Positions 42,196-43,721 of a stretch of 43,721 nucleotides of DNA are shown one piece after another. The stretch comes from Rhodococcus sp. EPR-157. Its GTDB lineage: Bacteria > Actinomycetota > Actinomycetes > Mycobacteriales > Mycobacteriaceae. Both the position numbers and the translations under genes were made by a program. Below the pieces are notes generated by a model, which had not been told where the DNA came from, searched no databases, and saw only the letters and a list, made by a program, of their open reading frames with translations. The stretch is taken from positions 1-43,721 of the forward strand of contig NZ_LVCV01000414.1 of assembly GCF_001647195.1 (NCBI RefSeq), given 5' to 3'. Positions within the stretch are counted from its first letter, which is position 1; each line of letters starts with the position of its first letter.

Positions 42196-42219
42196 GTCCT
42201 GACCGATTTCGGTCAGGAC
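42196..42219 (-). terminator. Strong hairpin spanning the aminotransferase stop codon
   Basis: Ten-base arms (42196-42205 and 42210-42219) are perfectly complementary around an ATTT loop. The stop codon of the aminotransferase gene (42213-42215) lies inside the stem. There is no T-run, but actinobacterial terminators often lack one. It may limit read-through into the glutamate dehydrogenase gene. Confidence 0.5.
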
Positions 42220-43613
42220 ACGATGTGTGAATCCGCTACGTCGAGTGCGCCATCGAGAGCTGCGAGGCCTTCGGCTACCTCGGTGTCGCTGACCGTGCAC
42301 GGAGGCACGGCGTGGATCCGATTGAAGTTGGCGAACGGGAGAATGCCGTGCTGCTTGCATGCCGCAATGACCTCGCCCATTGCCGGACTGCTGGTGCCGT
42401 AGGGTGCCAACGGCTCTCGCGTCGTCCGATCGGTGACCAGTTCGATTGCCCAGAACACTCCGAGGCCTCGTACCTCGCCGACCGATGGATGCTTCGCTGC
42501 GAGGTCTCGCAAGCCTGGGCCCAGAACATCGGCTCCGATCCGTGCGGCGTTCTCGACGATCTTCTCGTCGGTCATTGCATTGATCGTTGCCACGGCCGCT
42601 GCGGTCGCCAGTGGGTGTCCCGAGTAGGTGAGGCCACCGGGGTATGCCCGCTCGGAGAAGGTGCCTGCGATCTTCTCGCTGATGGCAACACCGCCGAGAG
42701 GGACGTAGCCGGAGTTCACACCCTTGGCGAAGGTGATGAGGTCAGGTGTGACTCCGAAGTGATCGATGGCGAACCATCGACCGGTTCGGCCGAACCCTGC
42801 CATCACTTCGTCGGCGATGAAAACGATGCCGTATCGATCGCAGATTTCCCTTACACCCTGCATGTATCCGGCGGGGGGAACCATGATTCCTGCTGTCCCC
42901 GGAACCGATTCGAGGACGATCGCCGCGATCGAGGTCGGCCCCTCGAGCTGGACCGTGCGCTCGAGTGATTCGAGTGCGCGTTGGCACTCCTGCTCCTCGG
43001 TCGTGGCATGGAACTGCGACCGGTAGAGGAACGGCCCGGCGAAGTGGACGACCCCGCTGTTGCCGTAGTCGTTGGGCCAGCGCCGAGGATCGCCCGTGAG
43101 GTTGATAGCGGTGTCCGTGCCGCCGTGGTACGAGCGGTAGCGGGCAAGCACCTTGTACCGTCCGGTGTGCAGACGGGCCATACGGACAGCATGTTCGTTC
43201 GCATCCGCGCCGCCGTTGGTGAAGAAGATCTTGTCGAGATCACCAGGGGTGCGTTCGGCGATCAGGCGGGCCGCCTCGGATCGTGCATCGTTGACGTATT
43301 GCGGTGCGACGGTACACAGCTTCGCGGCCTGCTCGCGAATTGCTTCGACAATGCGCGGATGCTGGTGTCCGACATTGGTATTGACCAACTGGCTGGAGAA
43401 ATCGAGCAAGCGTGTGCCGGTGCCGTCCCAGACGTAGGATCCTTCCGACGCCACGATGGTCATCGGGTCGATCAGCCCCTGCGCGGACCAGGAGTGGAAG
43501 ACATGGCTGCGGTCGAGTTCGTAGGCCCTGCGGCCCCGCTCCAATTCCGCGTCGAGATTCAACCCGCGCGGCAATACTGAGTGCGAGGTCATTGTCTCCG
43601 AGGTCATTGTCAT
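42213..43613 (-). CDS. Class III PLP-dependent aminotransferase (omega-amino acid / taurine:pyruvate type)
   Basis: 466 residues. Cofactor motifs are FFTNGGADANEHAVRMAR, the ARYRSYHGGTDTA loop, IVFIADEVMAGFGRTGRW with the cofactor Asp, and DLITFAKGVNSGY with Lys297. The family includes beta-alanine:pyruvate, taurine:pyruvate and other omega-amino-acid aminotransferases. The ATG at 43613 has AAGGA seven bases upstream. Two more in-frame ATGs follow within eight codons. It lies 15 bases after a (methyl)malonate-semialdehyde dehydrogenase gene, the pairing found in beta-alanine catabolism, where the aldehyde product is oxidised to acetyl-CoA. Substrate identity is inferred from that pairing. Confidence 0.85.
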   Translation of the reverse strand: MTMTSETMTSHSVLPRGLNLDAELERGRRAYELDRSHVFHSWSAQGLIDPMTIVASEGSYVWDGTGTRLLDFSSQLVNTNVGHQHPRIVEAIREQAAKLCTVAPQYVNDARSEAARLIAERTPGDLDKIFFTNGGADANEHAVRMARLHTGRYKVLARYRSYHGGTDTAINLTGDPRRWPNDYGNSGVVHFAGPFLYRSQFHATTEEQECQRALESLERTVQLEGPTSIAAIVLESVPGTAGIMVPPAGYMQGVREICDRYGIVFIADEVMAGFGRTGRWFAIDHFGVTPDLITFAKGVNSGYVPLGGVAISEKIAGTFSERAYPGGLTYSGHPLATAAAVATINAMTDEKIVENAARIGADVLGPGLRDLAAKHPSVGEVRGLGVFWAIELVTDRTTREPLAPYGTSSPAMGEVIAACKQHGILPFANFNRIHAVPPCTVSDTEVAEGLAALDGALDVADSHIVS

Positions 43614-43628
43614 GGTCTCGTCCTTCCG

Positions 43629-43721
43629 TCAGCTGTTTTCGGGGAAGCCGAGGTTGATACCGCCGTGGCTGGGGTCGAGCCAGCGGCTGGTGACGGCTTT
43701 ACCGCGGGTGAAGAAGTGGAC
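43629..43721 (-). CDS. mmsA: C-terminal end of methylmalonate-/malonate-semialdehyde dehydrogenase (acylating), partial
   Basis: Only the last 30 codons lie in the window. They read VHFFTRGKAVTSRWLDPSHG then GINLGFPENS and a stop. This tail, with FFTRGKAVTSRW, is characteristic of the CoA-acylating semialdehyde dehydrogenases that convert methylmalonate or malonate semialdehyde to propionyl- or acetyl-CoA. The gene continues beyond the right edge. It is co-oriented with the class III aminotransferase just downstream. Confidence 0.85.
   Translation of the reverse strand, partial: VHFFTRGKAVTSRWLDPSHGGINLGFPENS

Noticed and set aside
1-43721. rRNA, tRNA, CRISPR array, IS element or prophage gene
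   Set aside because: No cloverleaf-like sequence, regular repeat array, transposase motif or phage structural gene could be recognised anywhere in the window.

Overview
The window reads as high-GC actinobacterial DNA, most likely Rhodococcus or a close relative. The evidence is a mycothiol-type maleylpyruvate isomerase fold, many GTG starts, AAGGAG-type ribosome sites, a DtxR/IdeR-like iron box, a large NAD-glutamate dehydrogenase and an AcoR/MimR-type regulator without the sigma-54 contact motif. No rRNA, tRNA, CRISPR array or intact transposase was seen. The genus call is inference from gene content.

Layout. (1) 1-4.5 kb, + strand: a 5'-damaged amidohydrolase, an MDMPI-fold protein, a GABA aminotransferase and succinate-semialdehyde dehydrogenase pair joined by ATGA, and a small ABM-domain protein. 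(2) 4.6-20.1 kb: a catabolic block. A DAO-type flavin oxidoreductase (+) is followed by a minus-strand set encoding leucine/valine dehydrogenase, branched-chain 2-oxoacid dehydrogenase E1alpha, E1beta, E2 and E3. Next come a GlcD-like 2-hydroxyacid oxidase, an esterase, a metal amidohydrolase, an MHS-type transporter and a cupin, with a divergent PucR-type regulator. Every enzyme step could converge on branched 2-oxoacids. A 130-bp remnant of a DAO gene copy lies at 12.5 kb. (3) 20.2-22.2 kb: iron uptake. An IdeR-like box precedes a siderophore-interacting reductase and a siderophore-binding lipoprotein whose start is out of frame by one base. (4) 22.2-24.2 kb: a gene graveyard with a 4-hydroxy-2-oxovalerate aldolase tail and a CaiB/BaiF CoA-transferase tail. 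It flanks a small membrane protein and a TetR gene that share a perfect palindrome.

(5) 24.2-36.6 kb, all minus strand: the most interesting part. In transcription order it encodes a secreted VAO-type flavin oxidase, an OYE-type reductase and an SDR (ATGA-linked). Then follow an aldehyde dehydrogenase, a zinc alcohol dehydrogenase, an acyl-CoA ligase, a linalool dehydratase/isomerase (LDI) homologue, a SCO-like thioredoxin-fold protein, a small membrane protein and an AcoR/MimR-like regulator. LDI, ADH, ALDH and CoA ligase together match the logic of acyclic monoterpene breakdown: myrcene/linalool to geraniol, geranial, geranate and geranoyl-CoA. The LDI homologue differs from the Castellaniella enzyme at a key active-site position and carries an extra C-terminal domain. 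A divergent TetR gene with a perfect operator sits at the head of the block.

(6) 37.3-43.7 kb: a ferredoxin reductase behind twin 18-bp operators, a short form of NAD-glutamate dehydrogenase, a class III aminotransferase, and the last 30 residues of a methylmalonate-semialdehyde-type dehydrogenase running off the window.
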